A stretch of 54,857 nt of DNA, from positions 1-54,857 of the IMG/VR virus record IMGVR_UViG_3300037635_001739; one strand, 5' to 3'. The notes under the pieces are model-generated. The model was not told where the DNA came from, made no database searches, and saw only the letters and a list, made by a program, of their open reading frames with translations. Positions 35,387-44,016 of the stretch are shown here, in pieces. Position 1 is the first letter of the stretch; each line of letters begins with the position of its first letter. Position numbers and translations under genes: made by a program. The stretch is from a virus.

Positions 35387-37249
35387 TTAAGTAATTTCAC
35401 AAGCTCCTCCAGCGCAGGCAAGTTCTCCTGACAAATCAGTTTCGTCATCGTCTTCTTCAATCTTTGCGATGTCAACTAGCCGCAAGGTTTCCATCATTTC
35501 ATTATACTTAGACTCATCTATATCTTCAAAGGGCGCTTGTACATAAGTGCCTCCATTGTAAGGCAATACAGATAGACCGTTATAAAACTTCTTATTATCC
35601 CACATCCATTCACCAATCATATCCCACTCATCTTCTTTAATAGATACAGTAGCAGATATATTGTGTGTGTTCCTGCCATCTCTGTGTCCTGGTTTAACCC
35701 ACATCTCAGATACAAACTTTACCCGCTCTAATAATTCTACAGGGTGCTCTGTTCTAAGCATAGATCCTTTTGGTGCTTTTTGCGGTATAGATATTACAGC
35801 TGTGTCGTGAGGTCTAAAGTATTCATCTTCAACTAACTCAGGATGGTTTTCAGCAAGGAACTTATACATTGACTCGTTCTTACCTACACGTATTCTTCTT
35901 ACATAATAATCATTATGCCAAGCGTGAATACCAGATGACGTTCCTAGCGTCAATGATGTAGTCCCTGCTGGTTTAACCGTTGTCGATCTAGCTGATGGAT
36001 TAATACCTATTAATTTTGCAACACGTTTATTCTCTGCTTTAACAAGTAAAGCCGCTTTATCCATGTCTAATTTTAAAACCTTCCCTGATCCAATTCCTGT
36101 TATTGAAACTCCAATTAAAGCATCTTTTTCTGTTGTAGTTCTCCATATATCTCTAAGATAATGAAAGCTCGTGTACGAGGCTTGTAATGTCCCTATGAGG
36201 GCTGCATTAGTTACACGCCTGTCAAACTCTTCTTGAGTATCTAAGTCCGATCCATTTACTTCACATAAATTACAAAATTGATAAGGTCTAAGTGCAATTT
36301 CACAACAAGGATTAGTACCCCAATCTTTATCATTAGTTAAATAAAAACCTGGCTCACCAGATCCGGATAACTCAATACGTTTCCACAAATCCATAAAGTA
36401 GGACTTAGTAAGCTTCTGTCGCATAAGCACAGCTGAATTATTAGCTCTACCACGCTGTGGATTTTTCTCCCACCAATCTCCTGACTTACAACCAATCATT
36501 TCAACATCATCAGATGAGAATAAAGATATTAAAGCTGCTCTTCTTATTCCTCCAGCTAAAACTGAATCGGCAATGTGACATATAATATCATGTGCTTGCA
36601 CTGTACTTAAGTAATCCCCGTCTTTTAATGAATCCAATATACCTGTTATTTTAACTATAGCTTCTTTAAGAGGTTGTGGTCCAGGTGCTTTACCACCTGA
36701 TGTTACAAGCCTTGCTCCTTTAGCGCGAATGTCAGAATAATCAAAGTCAATTCTAGAACTCCGTTTGTTACCTAAATATGATTTCATTAATACTTTAATA
36801 GCATCGGCCCAGCCCTCAATAGAATCCATAACTAAGAATCTTCTTGTGCGTTTTTCAAACGGCACGGTTACGGATGGCAACTTAGCTACATGATGCTTTT
36901 GCACTGAATAACCCACGCCTGTTCCACCTAATAATAAAAACATTGTTTCGCTAAATGCCGCTACAGATTCTACTGGCAAATAAGCGCAATTATATATCCT
37001 ATTAGGAGATATCTCGATAGGCTTGCCACCAAATTGTAGGCTACGCATGCTTGGTAATATATTTTTGCTATACACATCTTCATAAGCTGCTCTTATTTCT
37101 TTTTCTAAATTTGGAAACTTTTTTATATGCATTGATTCATTTCTAAACACAAGTTGATCCCATGTTTCTCTACGCTTTGTCTCTGGTATATATTTAGCAT
37201 ATTTCATAAATACCGTTATGTCACTTAATATTCTGTTAGATTTGTTCAT
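35387..37249 (-). CDS. nrdJ: Class II (B12-dependent) ribonucleotide reductase, monomeric type
   Basis: 620 residues. Markers in order are LPSMRSLQFGG, NCAYLPVESVAAF, LLGGTGVGYSVQKHH, CCEIALRPYQFCNLCEVNG with the thiyl-radical Cys region, STTVKPAGTTSLTLGTSSGI, and a C-terminal CAGGACEIT with the redox Cys pair. The length and absence of an R2 partner nearby fit adenosylcobalamin-dependent class II, the monomeric RTPR-like form. It makes deoxynucleotides for phage replication, alongside ThyA and the MazG-type protein in the same operon. It needs cobalamin from the host or environment. Its start touches the stop of a 49-aa gene. Confidence 0.9.
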   Translation of the reverse strand: MNKSNRILSDITVFMKYAKYIPETKRRETWDQLVFRNESMHIKKFPNLEKEIRAAYEDVYSKNILPSMRSLQFGGKPIEISPNRIYNCAYLPVESVAAFSETMFLLLGGTGVGYSVQKHHVAKLPSVTVPFEKRTRRFLVMDSIEGWADAIKVLMKSYLGNKRSSRIDFDYSDIRAKGARLVTSGGKAPGPQPLKEAIVKITGILDSLKDGDYLSTVQAHDIICHIADSVLAGGIRRAALISLFSSDDVEMIGCKSGDWWEKNPQRGRANNSAVLMRQKLTKSYFMDLWKRIELSGSGEPGFYLTNDKDWGTNPCCEIALRPYQFCNLCEVNGSDLDTQEEFDRRVTNAALIGTLQASYTSFHYLRDIWRTTTEKDALIGVSITGIGSGKVLKLDMDKAALLVKAENKRVAKLIGINPSARSTTVKPAGTTSLTLGTSSGIHAWHNDYYVRRIRVGKNESMYKFLAENHPELVEDEYFRPHDTAVISIPQKAPKGSMLRTEHPVELLERVKFVSEMWVKPGHRDGRNTHNISATVSIKEDEWDMIGEWMWDNKKFYNGLSVLPYNGGTYVQAPFEDIDESKYNEMMETLRLVDIAKIEEDDDETDLSGELACAGGACEIT

Positions 37250-37399
37250 TTATAATACTCTAATTTTAAATTCATCTTGTTTTTTAACTAATTCTTTCCA
37301 TGAGATTTTACCCTTATTATTCCAGGACCATTTAACCCATTTAGCTATTTGTCTTTCGGCATAAGCTTTACGAGCTAATCGTTTATTGTTTCCTACCAT
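37250..37399 (-). CDS. Small basic protein, unknown
   Basis: 49 residues beginning MVGNNKRLARKAYAERQIAK, Trp-rich in the centre (WVKWSWNN), ending KKQDEFKIRVL. The start lies within the last 17 bp of the endonuclease gene, and the stop is directly adjacent to the RNR ATG, so it fills the only gap in the operon. It is basic and possibly DNA-binding; no family recognised. Confidence 0.6.
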   Translation of the reverse strand: MVGNNKRLARKAYAERQIAKWVKWSWNNKGKISWKELVKKQDEFKIRVL

Positions 37400-37835
37400 C
37401 TAATATAAGTTTAATCATTAATGCTACATCTTTTTGGTTTTGAGGTTTGTATAAAGTTCGTTTTTCATTATTAAGTGTACACCAAAGTTTAAATAACTTC
37501 CAGCGAAGCGGAAATTGTTCATTGGCTCTTCCTTTACATTCTATTATATAATCTTTACCTGTAAAGTCAGGAGTATATTTAATACCTAGTATTTTTTTCT
37601 GTCCTCTGTCTTTCATATCGCCTTTACCGTTTGATTGTTTCTCAAATGATATATTTGGAAAACGAAAACCTTCTAGCGTTTGAAATACTTCATCTTCATA
37701 CTTTTCAAATAACCCAGCCTCTTTCAAGGCTAAGTATGTATGTTTTTCTAAACCTGATCGAAAGCTGATCCCATCCGCAGTAGCTTTTTTAGCGCGGACA
37801 GGACCTTTTTTCTTTGATCTTTTAAAGCGTTTCAT
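37383..37835 (-). CDS. Endonuclease I-like Holliday-junction resolvase (PD-(D/E)XK)
   Basis: 150 residues. The nuclease core is SFRSGLEKHTYLAL (E30), then GIKYTPDF (D90) and DYIIECKGRA (E99, K101). That is the E...D-x8-E-x-K arrangement of phage T7 endonuclease I. The N-terminus is basic (KRFKRSKKKGPVRAKK). It would cut branched replication and recombination intermediates before packaging and could degrade host DNA. It overlaps the upstream gene by 14 bp and sits with replication and nucleotide genes. Confidence 0.8.
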   Translation of the reverse strand: MKRFKRSKKKGPVRAKKATADGISFRSGLEKHTYLALKEAGLFEKYEDEVFQTLEGFRFPNISFEKQSNGKGDMKDRGQKKILGIKYTPDFTGKDYIIECKGRANEQFPLRWKLFKLWCTLNNEKRTLYKPQNQKDVALMIKLILDGRKQ

Positions 37836-38775
37836 TCTTTACAAATGATCCGTTAATCATAGAGCCCTTACGCTTGCTTATAACATCGTAAGCGGTAGAA
37901 ATACAATCTTCTATATTGTGTCCTGCTAAATGAGCTAGGTTTGTTAGTACAATAACAATATCACCTATTGCATCGACAATCTCAGGCTCATCTGCTTTAA
38001 TGATTGCTCTTGCAAGTTCGCCAGCTTCTTCTTGCATTTTTATGAATTGCGTCTTAATATCACCCTCTTCATATAAACCGCGCTCATTAGCCCATTCACG
38101 TATTGCAGGAAATATACATTGCTCACAGTTAGTTTCAGGCTTAACAAGATCATATATAACATCCCCGTCAATGTATGAATCACTTGTTGAGATATGACTA
38201 AGGGCGGGATGGCTAATAGATGGGCTTTGGAATAAAACAGGAGGTTCGGGTAATACACTTGACCTATTAATGTATTGCTTTAAGTTGCCAGTGAGCTTCA
38301 TTGCTTTAGTTAATGCTTTATTATATACATAACACCTGCTACTGTTGTACATCGATGTTCTAACATGCTCCTTGCACCAGCTAATTAAATCGTCGTCAAC
38401 AACAACTACTGCTCCGTCGTTTAAAGTAATCTGTTCGCCTCTGTTGTTCATAAGATATGCTGCTAGCTCTCTTGCATAACAAGGAAATGTTGTAGTCATA
38501 TCGGTAACATTAATTTTAAATTCAGTCATAGTTTTTGGTTTTTGTTTTTTCATTAAGTCTTTGTAGCTTTGCCTATCTACAGTGTAACCGTAAAATTTTT
38601 GGTATTCTATTTCTTTAATAGAAGCTGCTTCTAAATCTCTAGATACAAAAAGCAACTCAACTTCGTCGGGTTCATATCCTTGTTGTTCAAATACTCGATC
38701 TCCTAAATCTTTTGTCATACCTACTTTTATTTTAGGTATATGATAAACGTAATACATTGGTTTTGTTTTACTCAT
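37822..38775 (-). CDS. GIY-YIG-like domain fused to MazG-type pyrophosphohydrolase
   Basis: 317 residues with two recognisable parts. Residues 8-65 (YYVYHIPKIKVGMTKDLGDR, then AASIKEIEYQKFYGY) have the Y-Y/KVG-MT/R/E spacing of GIY-YIG-type domains. A degenerate middle follows (PALSHISTSD linker). From about residue 215 (CEQCIFPAIREWANERGLYE, KMQEEAGELARAI, EIVDAIGDIVIVL) it is a MazG-like all-alpha NTP pyrophosphohydrolase with the EEAGE and D--GD metal-binding residues. MazG-like enzymes hydrolyse NTPs/dNTPs or lower ppGpp. The fusion to GIY-YIG is unusual. It is next to thyA, in a nucleotide-metabolism operon. Confidence 0.7.
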   Translation of the reverse strand: MSKTKPMYYVYHIPKIKVGMTKDLGDRVFEQQGYEPDEVELLFVSRDLEAASIKEIEYQKFYGYTVDRQSYKDLMKKQKPKTMTEFKINVTDMTTTFPCYARELAAYLMNNRGEQITLNDGAVVVVDDDLISWCKEHVRTSMYNSSRCYVYNKALTKAMKLTGNLKQYINRSSVLPEPPVLFQSPSISHPALSHISTSDSYIDGDVIYDLVKPETNCEQCIFPAIREWANERGLYEEGDIKTQFIKMQEEAGELARAIIKADEPEIVDAIGDIVIVLTNLAHLAGHNIEDCISTAYDVISKRKGSMINGSFVKNETL

Positions 38776-38786
38776 AGGGTTTTGTT

Positions 38787-39614
38787 TTATTTACCTACAC
38801 TCAGCGGGGCTGATATAGCAGGCAAAGGATTATAATTTTTTATTCTTATTTCATTTAATTCAGGTATATGTAATATAAATTTCGAATCTATAAATATACC
38901 ATAGTCTAATTCTAATTCAGCACATTTAGGATTGTTATGTCTGTATAAAAATTCATTAGCTTGATCTATATGATTATTATATAAATGACAATCACCTAAC
39001 TGCCCTATTAACCTACCCGGCTTTAAACCAGCGCCTTTAGCTAACATTTCTAACAACATTCCATACATTGCAATATCATAAGGCAATCCTAAGAATACAT
39101 CAGCAGATCGTTGCTGCCACATTAAATCTAGCTTACCATCATTAATATATACTTGAAACGCATAATGACAGGGGGGTAAAGCCATTTCCGGCATATCAAT
39201 TGGATTCCACGCACTAACCAATAATCTTCTTGACTTGGGATTATAATTTATATCATGTACTAACTTGTAAAACTGATCAAGTCCTCCAAAATCTCGCCAT
39301 TGCTTACCATATACTGGGCCTAATGTTTCATCCGTACGGCTAGATCTTTCATAGTCTGGCCTCCAATATTTAACACCATTATCTTCAAGATATTTTAAGT
39401 CTGTCCTACCGTTAAGAATCCATAATAATTCAGTTCTTGCTGCGTTGAAACTAATACGCTTTGCATTAATGATAGGGAACCCAAGAGACATGTCGTGTTC
39501 AATACTCCTTCCGAAGACTGATCTAGTTCCAGTTCCCGTACGATCTGCTTTAGCTTTTCCTCCATGCAATATAGCTGATAGTAACGCTCTGTATTCATCT
39601 TGTATATTATTCAT
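38787..39614 (-). CDS. thyA: Thymidylate synthase
   Basis: 275 residues, usual ThyA length. DRTGTGT (24-30) is the phosphate-binding start, FNAARTELLWILNG the folate-site helix, LPPCHY contains catalytic C149, and QRSADVFLGLPYDIAMYG plus GDCHLYNNH are family hallmarks. It methylates dUMP to dTMP with methylene-tetrahydrofolate. It is co-transcribed with RNR and MazG-like genes, and overlaps the upstream 70-aa gene by 8 bp. There is no dUTPase or dihydrofolate reductase in the window. Confidence 0.93.
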   Translation of the reverse strand: MNNIQDEYRALLSAILHGGKAKADRTGTGTRSVFGRSIEHDMSLGFPIINAKRISFNAARTELLWILNGRTDLKYLEDNGVKYWRPDYERSSRTDETLGPVYGKQWRDFGGLDQFYKLVHDINYNPKSRRLLVSAWNPIDMPEMALPPCHYAFQVYINDGKLDLMWQQRSADVFLGLPYDIAMYGMLLEMLAKGAGLKPGRLIGQLGDCHLYNNHIDQANEFLYRHNNPKCAELELDYGIFIDSKFILHIPELNEIRIKNYNPLPAISAPLSVGK

Positions 39615-39819
39615 TGCTTAGTACTGATTTAATTTTCTCAACGTAATTAGCCGCATCTAACAGCTCTTCTTGCAAATGTTGTAACCAAGTTAATAAACTT
39701 GAATTGTCGCCATCTAATGTGACCTTGTACTTATTAAAGCCAACATCTGATCTACTAACTAATTGATCAACGACCTTCTCAATTATTGGGTCTCTAAATT
39801 CTATTTCTTTTTTTGTCAT
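39607..39819 (-). CDS. Small MazG-like/all-alpha phage protein
   Basis: 70 residues: RDPIIEKVVDQLVSRSDVGF, a polar turn with SLLTWLQHLQ and EELLDAANYVEKI. The EEL-DAANY helix and the start are typical of small phage relatives of all-alpha NTP pyrophosphatases, though only part of the catalytic set is present. It overlaps thyA (8 bp) and the gene upstream (4 bp). A house-cleaning role for dNTP pools is suggested by position; activity is uncertain. Confidence 0.65.
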   Translation of the reverse strand: MTKKEIEFRDPIIEKVVDQLVSRSDVGFNKYKVTLDGDNSSLLTWLQHLQEELLDAANYVEKIKSVLSNE

Positions 39820-40070
39820 TTATTATATTTTTTATAGTAATAGTTATAAAATTCATACATCTTTTGCCATACTTTATTTCTAGGATATTCTTCTGGCGAT
39901 TGGTTAACGCGTTTATTAACTTCAATTATCAACCACCATTTAGTAGGTGTTCCTCTAACAGTAGGCTTAGGATAAATCCTTATTCCGTTCTTGTTACACC
40001 ATATTCTGGCAGCCTCTTCATAATCTTCTGCATTATACATACCCATCATTGATGTTTTTTTTCTAGGCAT
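39816..40070 (-). CDS. Small phage protein, unknown
   Basis: 84 residues. A basic start (MPRKKTSMMGMYNAEDYEEA) precedes a body with RIWCNKNGIRIYPKPTVRGT, WWLIIEVNKRVNQS and a Tyr/Lys-rich tail YNYYYKKYNK. It lies immediately after the primase-helicase stop with no gap, so it is very likely co-translated. No family recognised. Confidence 0.6.
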   Translation of the reverse strand: MPRKKTSMMGMYNAEDYEEAARIWCNKNGIRIYPKPTVRGTPTKWWLIIEVNKRVNQSPEEYPRNKVWQKMYEFYNYYYKKYNK

Positions 40071-41780
40071 CTATTCCCAAGGCATTGATTGATCTTCAGC
40101 AGGCACATGAGGAATGTAACAGCCACTGTTTCTATCCCAAGTAAAGTGGCATTCAGCTCCGTTGGTTCCTAAGTTTTGAAACTTACATTTTAGTATCTTA
40201 ACTTTAACGGTATTAAGATCATAATTTCTATGAACTAATAAACCGTGATAACTTGCATCATACCATTCACCTCCACCTTTAATAGAATACATTGTTGGTT
40301 CGTCAATCTCACCGGTCTTTTGATTCTTATACATTTTAGTAGGGTGAGCAACAACAAAAACTAACACATCGTACTTCTTAGCAAAGACTTCAATCTTTGT
40401 TAAGTAATCCATAGTATATCTATTAACGTCGTCAGATTCAGCGTTAATATCTCTTACTTTGTTAAATGGATCAATAACCAGGCATTTAATACCTTTTCTT
40501 TTCACCAGCTCGGCTCCTTTCTTCAAGACAGCTTCAAGTGAATAGCGCTCCATATCAATGTGAAAGTAGTTGTCATTGCAATGATCTGCAATATGATTCC
40601 ATTTTTCTGTGTCAATATCTTCTTTAGCTGGCATACCTTGCCAGTGCTTACGCATTAATTTATGTGCGTGGAGAAACGTTGGTACATTTTCAGGCGAAGC
40701 ATAAGCTGTTTTCCAACCATACTTTTGATTATAGCCGACAACCATTTGATCGACAAAATCAGATTTACCGGAACTAGGTATGCCAGTGACAGTAATGAAC
40801 TGACCAGTATAAGTTGAAAATATGTCATCAAAGTTATCAAGGCCGATTTGAAATCCTGGTGTAAAACCATTGCGAACAAAGTCCGTAACCTCATCTTCAA
40901 TATCCCGGAACGTTGTAACGTTCTCCATTGGTACAGGTTTTGCCCCTGTAATACGCTTTGATAATTCTTCTTTTCCATATTTTATTAAGTATTCGTTTGC
41001 ATCTTTACAATCGTCGAATGTTGTTATATAACATACTTCAGATCCTAAACGTCTGATCATTTCATTTTGCAATGCTAAACCAGCATCGTCGGTATCTACT
41101 GCTAAGATTATCCTTTCTTTATCATCAAAGTAATCAATACAGTTATCTAAATAATCTAGGTTGTTTTGACCCAGTGTTGCACCGTTAGGCACAGATATTA
41201 CATTAGTTATGCCAGCTTCATGTAGTGCTAAAGCATCCATTTCACCTTCCACAATTACACAATAGCTATATCCAACTATCGAATCAATATTATAAAATAC
41301 TTTCTCAGCTCCTTTAACTAACTTAAAGTTTTTACGCCCGTCTCTGTATTTGACGTTTGTTAGCTTGCCACCCATGAAGTAATTGAAATGTATAGCATTT
41401 TCTTCCTTCTGTGTTTGAGGCATCCATTCCTTGCCCTCTGTAACTTTCATATCTACTAGTGTAGACTTTGATATTCCTCTACCTTTAAACCATTCAACAA
41501 CCGCATCTGACACTGCGTATTGTGAATCCTCTTTAAAAGGCTTAGGCATTTCATATACTTTCTCGGCCTTACCTTTTCTTTTATATGTGTGTAATTGAAA
41601 TGGCGTATTACAGTTATGGCATGTGCCAATACCCCTCTCCCAATCATAAGAGGCACACTTTGCTTTTTGATTTTTAGGTTTTCGATCATGAGAACACAGC
41701 GGGCATATACCTTGACTCTTCTCGTCTAGCTTATGCTGATTGTATACATCAATCTGAAAGCCGTTTATTTCGGTGATCAT
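40071..41780 (-). CDS. T7-type bifunctional primase-helicase
   Basis: 569 residues. The N-terminal zinc ribbon has CPLC (26-29) and CHNC (54-57), with C42 possible. The TOPRIM primase core has VEGEMDAL (E178/E180) and AVDTDDAG (D229-D232). A linker leads to a DnaB/RecA-fold helicase with Walker A TGIPSSGKS (332-340), KRKGIKCLVIDPFNKV as Walker B region, and VFVVAHPTK as sensor near residue 465. It makes RNA primers and unwinds DNA at the fork, like T7 gp4. No DNA polymerase is visible in this window. A terminator lies between this gene and the SSB gene upstream, so a further promoter is likely close to its start. Confidence 0.92.
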   Translation of the reverse strand: MITEINGFQIDVYNQHKLDEKSQGICPLCSHDRKPKNQKAKCASYDWERGIGTCHNCNTPFQLHTYKRKGKAEKVYEMPKPFKEDSQYAVSDAVVEWFKGRGISKSTLVDMKVTEGKEWMPQTQKEENAIHFNYFMGGKLTNVKYRDGRKNFKLVKGAEKVFYNIDSIVGYSYCVIVEGEMDALALHEAGITNVISVPNGATLGQNNLDYLDNCIDYFDDKERIILAVDTDDAGLALQNEMIRRLGSEVCYITTFDDCKDANEYLIKYGKEELSKRITGAKPVPMENVTTFRDIEDEVTDFVRNGFTPGFQIGLDNFDDIFSTYTGQFITVTGIPSSGKSDFVDQMVVGYNQKYGWKTAYASPENVPTFLHAHKLMRKHWQGMPAKEDIDTEKWNHIADHCNDNYFHIDMERYSLEAVLKKGAELVKRKGIKCLVIDPFNKVRDINAESDDVNRYTMDYLTKIEVFAKKYDVLVFVVAHPTKMYKNQKTGEIDEPTMYSIKGGGEWYDASYHGLLVHRNYDLNTVKVKILKCKFQNLGTNGAECHFTWDRNSGCYIPHVPAEDQSMPWE

Positions 41781-41802
41781 ATATTATTTAATTATTTGAG
41801 TT

Positions 41803-41837
41803 AAAAAAAGGAGAGCACACATTTCTATATACTCTCC
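41803..41837 (-). terminator. Intrinsic terminator after SSB
   Basis: On the minus strand GGAGAG pairs with CTCTCC (plus positions 41832-41837 and 41810-41815). The loop is 16 bases and a run of seven Ts follows (41803-41809). It lies just after the SSB gene and before the primase-helicase gene, so it probably reduces read-through into the replication/nucleotide operon. Confidence 0.8.
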
Positions 41838-41866
41838 GATAAATTTAATTAGATTAGTTAAAATCT

Positions 41867-42181
41867 TTAGAATGGTAGATCATCTTCTACCGCCGCAGGT
41901 GCTGCTGCTGCTGGTGCAGCCGGAGCGCCTTCTCTTGGTGCAGTCGCAACGTTTGTTCCGTTGGTCCATACAACTTTTACATTTCCTAAGTAAACTTTAT
42001 CTACTTTTGCTTCTCGCTCTTCTTTAGATTGTTCTACAATGATAGGTCCGTTATCGCCATAGTTACCAAGCTCGTCATTGATTGTAATTGTTATTGGTAA
42101 ATAAGACCCTTTCTTTCCTTTGTAAATCTTGTCTTTAGGAATTGCTGCTAAGTTTAGATTAGCTTTAATAATTGATGCCAT
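41867..42181 (-). CDS. Single-stranded DNA-binding protein
   Basis: 104 residues. An OB-type core is suggested by SYLPITITINDELGNYG and VDKVYLGNVKVVWTNG. A flexible Ala/Pro-rich linker leads to the acidic tail DDLPF, equivalent to the DDDIPF protein-interaction tip of bacterial SSB. It would coat ssDNA at forks and recruit the primase-helicase and nuclease. The core is shorter than bacterial SSB, so the assignment depends mainly on the tail and on the replication context. Confidence 0.7.
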   Translation of the reverse strand: MASIIKANLNLAAIPKDKIYKGKKGSYLPITITINDELGNYGDNGPIIVEQSKEEREAKVDKVYLGNVKVVWTNGTNVATAPREGAPAAPAAAAPAAVEDDLPF

Positions 42182-42184
42182 AAA

Positions 42185-42346
42185 TTAATAAGTTTGTAAT
42201 TGGTTAAACATTCGTGTTAATTGTTCTTTTGTCGCGCCCGTGGTTCGTCGAATGTTATCGACCGCTTTGACGTGGTTCTGGTTTGTGTAAAAGTTACTAG
42301 CTTTTGTTTTCATTCCGGTAACTGTACAGGTTCTTTTGTTTGTCAT
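42185..42346 (-). CDS. Small basic protein, unknown
   Basis: 53 residues: MTNKRTCTVTGMKTKASNFY, then a helix KAVDNIRRTTGATKEQLTRM. I place the start at 42346 rather than at an upstream ATG (42478), because the upstream part contains the promoter at 42374-42393 and overlaps the 56-aa gene. The -TGATKEQLTRMFNQL end looks like a small DNA-binding helix pair. It is the first gene after the promoter, directly ahead of SSB. Confidence 0.6.
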   Translation of the reverse strand: MTNKRTCTVTGMKTKASNFYTNQNHVKAVDNIRRTTGATKEQLTRMFNQLQTY

Positions 42347-42373
42347 TTTTAAAAATTTAATTAGATTCAATAT

Positions 42374-42393
42374 TATTATCATTTTGTATGCGT
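42374..42393 (-). promoter_or_regulatory. Promoter of the ACG-N10-KATAATA family
   Basis: Minus strand reads ACG, ten bases, GATAATA, with TTGCAG 20 bases before the GATAAT (plus 42400-42407). It sits between the 56-aa gene and the SSB transcription unit, 27 bases before the 53-aa gene start. Confidence 0.65.
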
Positions 42394-42437
42394 GTTTAAT
42401 CTGCAACTTATAATGTCCCAGAATATAAATAATAAAA

Positions 42438-42608
42438 TTACTCTCGGTAATCGTTGTAAACTTCAATCGTGTCACCATTAAAAACCACCTGATTAAATCT
42501 GAAAATAACTTTTTCTAATTCTTTTAAGGTTATTTCTTTTCCTTTCCATTCTTTTACTAATGCAGGTCGGATTTGATCGTTTGTAAAAATTATTTTATAT
42601 TTTTTCAT
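42438..42608 (-). CDS. Small protein, unknown
   Basis: 56 residues: MKKYKIIFTNDQIRPALVKEW, with KGKEITLKELEKVIFRFNQ and an end NGDTIEVYNDYRE. The start lies within a base or two of the upstream nuclease gene stop (42610), indicating coupling. Alternating helices and a short beta end are seen; no family recognised. Confidence 0.55.
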   Translation of the reverse strand: MKKYKIIFTNDQIRPALVKEWKGKEITLKELEKVIFRFNQVVFNGDTIEVYNDYRE

Positions 42609-42609
42609 A

Positions 42610-43359
42610 TTATAATGTTCCAGACTTTACGTAATCCTTTAAATCGAATAGTGGATCAGCTATTAAGGTTTCGTATGCGTCCATAGCCCAAGCTACTTTG
42701 GCCTCACCTCTTTCATAAAATTCATCAGAGCAATCATATATTCCTATTTGATGTGTCTTTTTACATATAACTAAGAACACCAAGTCATAACCAAATATTT
42801 CTTTATAAATGTATGCTTGACTGTCATAATTATATATATTTGCGCTCTTTTTAAATTTGTTAATATCACCAGTTGTTTTTATATCTATGATCAGGCCTTG
42901 ATCTTTGTTAATACAATCGGCTTTACCTTTCCACCAAGTACCATTAATTTCTTTGATACCAGGCTCTTCGTTAATTGTGTCACCTTTTAAAAGCGAAGTA
43001 CAAACATCGTTGTTCAAGATTTTACTTATCATCTCTTCACATTTGTCGACTTCTTTTTTAAGTAGTAACATTTCTTTACCTGATTCTTTTAGCGCTTCCT
43101 TATATAATTTAGTTGTTCTTGTCGTTGCATCAACATAAGGGTAATTAGCTTTTAGTTTTTCAGGTTCGAGTATTGCTGTGTGGAGATATCCACCGATAAG
43201 AAAATTAATATTCGTACCGGTCGATTTTCCAAATTGCTCAGGATCGTTTAGTAATTTATATATGTCACTATTAGATCTATATTGTCTTCCCACTCCATTA
43301 TAATACTCTTCATCATTGCGTAGTAATTCAACTACTTTTTTTTGTTCTGCTTTAGTCAT
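42610..43359 (-). CDS. RecE-like exonuclease (PD-(D/E)XK family)
   Basis: 249 residues. The N-terminal GGYLHTAILEP (H60) is the hallmark of phage RecE/YqaJ-type nucleases, with E131/E132 near NEEPG. The catalytic core is KGKADCINKDQGLIIDIKTT (D148, D159, K161), with the Q motif in YDSQAYIY. It resects DNA ends to give 3' single strands. It shares its transcript with the ERF annealing protein, whose stop overlaps its start, forming a two-component single-strand-annealing recombination system. Confidence 0.85.
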   Translation of the reverse strand: MTKAEQKKVVELLRNDEEYYNGVGRQYRSNSDIYKLLNDPEQFGKSTGTNINFLIGGYLHTAILEPEKLKANYPYVDATTRTTKLYKEALKESGKEMLLLKKEVDKCEEMISKILNNDVCTSLLKGDTINEEPGIKEINGTWWKGKADCINKDQGLIIDIKTTGDINKFKKSANIYNYDSQAYIYKEIFGYDLVFLVICKKTHQIGIYDCSDEFYERGEAKVAWAMDAYETLIADPLFDLKDYVKSGTL

Positions 43360-43931
43360 TAAAGTGTTTCAGTTGTAACTGGTTTTGCCGCTTCTAAGGC
43401 TTTCTTAATTGCAGCTGTCATATCATACTTACTGGCTATTGCGCTCACGTCACCTCCTGATTCTACAAATTTCAACGCCTTCTTATATAAAGCTGAGGTC
43501 TTACTTGTTATTTGCTCCTTTGCTTTCTTACCAGAGTGATCGTTGGAAGCGTCCGCATCTGCAGTGTCGTCGATTAGGAATAAATTACCTAAAGCGTATT
43601 TCTTTGCATAACTGGAGGCTGCTCCATATCTTTGTGGCATACTCATGCCTTTAATTAATAGGTCGACACCAACGATCGCTACAGCTTGTATAGAGACTTC
43701 CTCTTCTCCGTCCATAATTTTTGCAGTTGATTGCATGACCGGAGGATCAATACTAACCATCTCTTCAGATACAGTTACCGTTACATTGTGTTTAACGCAA
43801 AACGGTTTTACAGCCTCCAGTATATCTTCTGCTGCTCGGTAGTAATATTTACCGAAGCCATTGTATCTGGATTTTTTAGCTTTCATTTCTGCCTGAATTG
43901 TTGCTAATTTAGTTATTAAATTTGATTTCAT
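43359..43931 (-). CDS. ERF-family single-strand DNA annealing protein
   Basis: 190 residues. The start KLATIQAEMKAKKSRYNGFGK and the block YYYRAAEDILEAVKPFCVKH match ERF (essential recombination function) proteins. GVDLLIKGMSMPQRYGAASS and YAKKYALGNLFLIDDTADAD are the conserved second half, and the tail SGGDVSAIASKYDMTAAI is typical. It anneals complementary strands exposed by the adjacent nuclease and may promote genome concatemer formation or circularisation. The following gene overlaps its stop by 1 bp. Confidence 0.85.
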   Translation of the reverse strand: MKSNLITKLATIQAEMKAKKSRYNGFGKYYYRAAEDILEAVKPFCVKHNVTVTVSEEMVSIDPPVMQSTAKIMDGEEEVSIQAVAIVGVDLLIKGMSMPQRYGAASSYAKKYALGNLFLIDDTADADASNDHSGKKAKEQITSKTSALYKKALKFVESGGDVSAIASKYDMTAAIKKALEAAKPVTTETL

Positions 43932-44016
43932 TTATATAGGGTTTATTGGTTTATAATTTGTGAACTTTGGTACATTATAATTATTACACATTTTTACAAT
44001 TAATTAAGCGTGTAAC

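Noticed and set aside
42347-42478. N-terminal extension of the 53-residue protein
   Set aside because: The extension covers a promoter of the repeated family and the end of another gene, and it has a poor protein-like composition.
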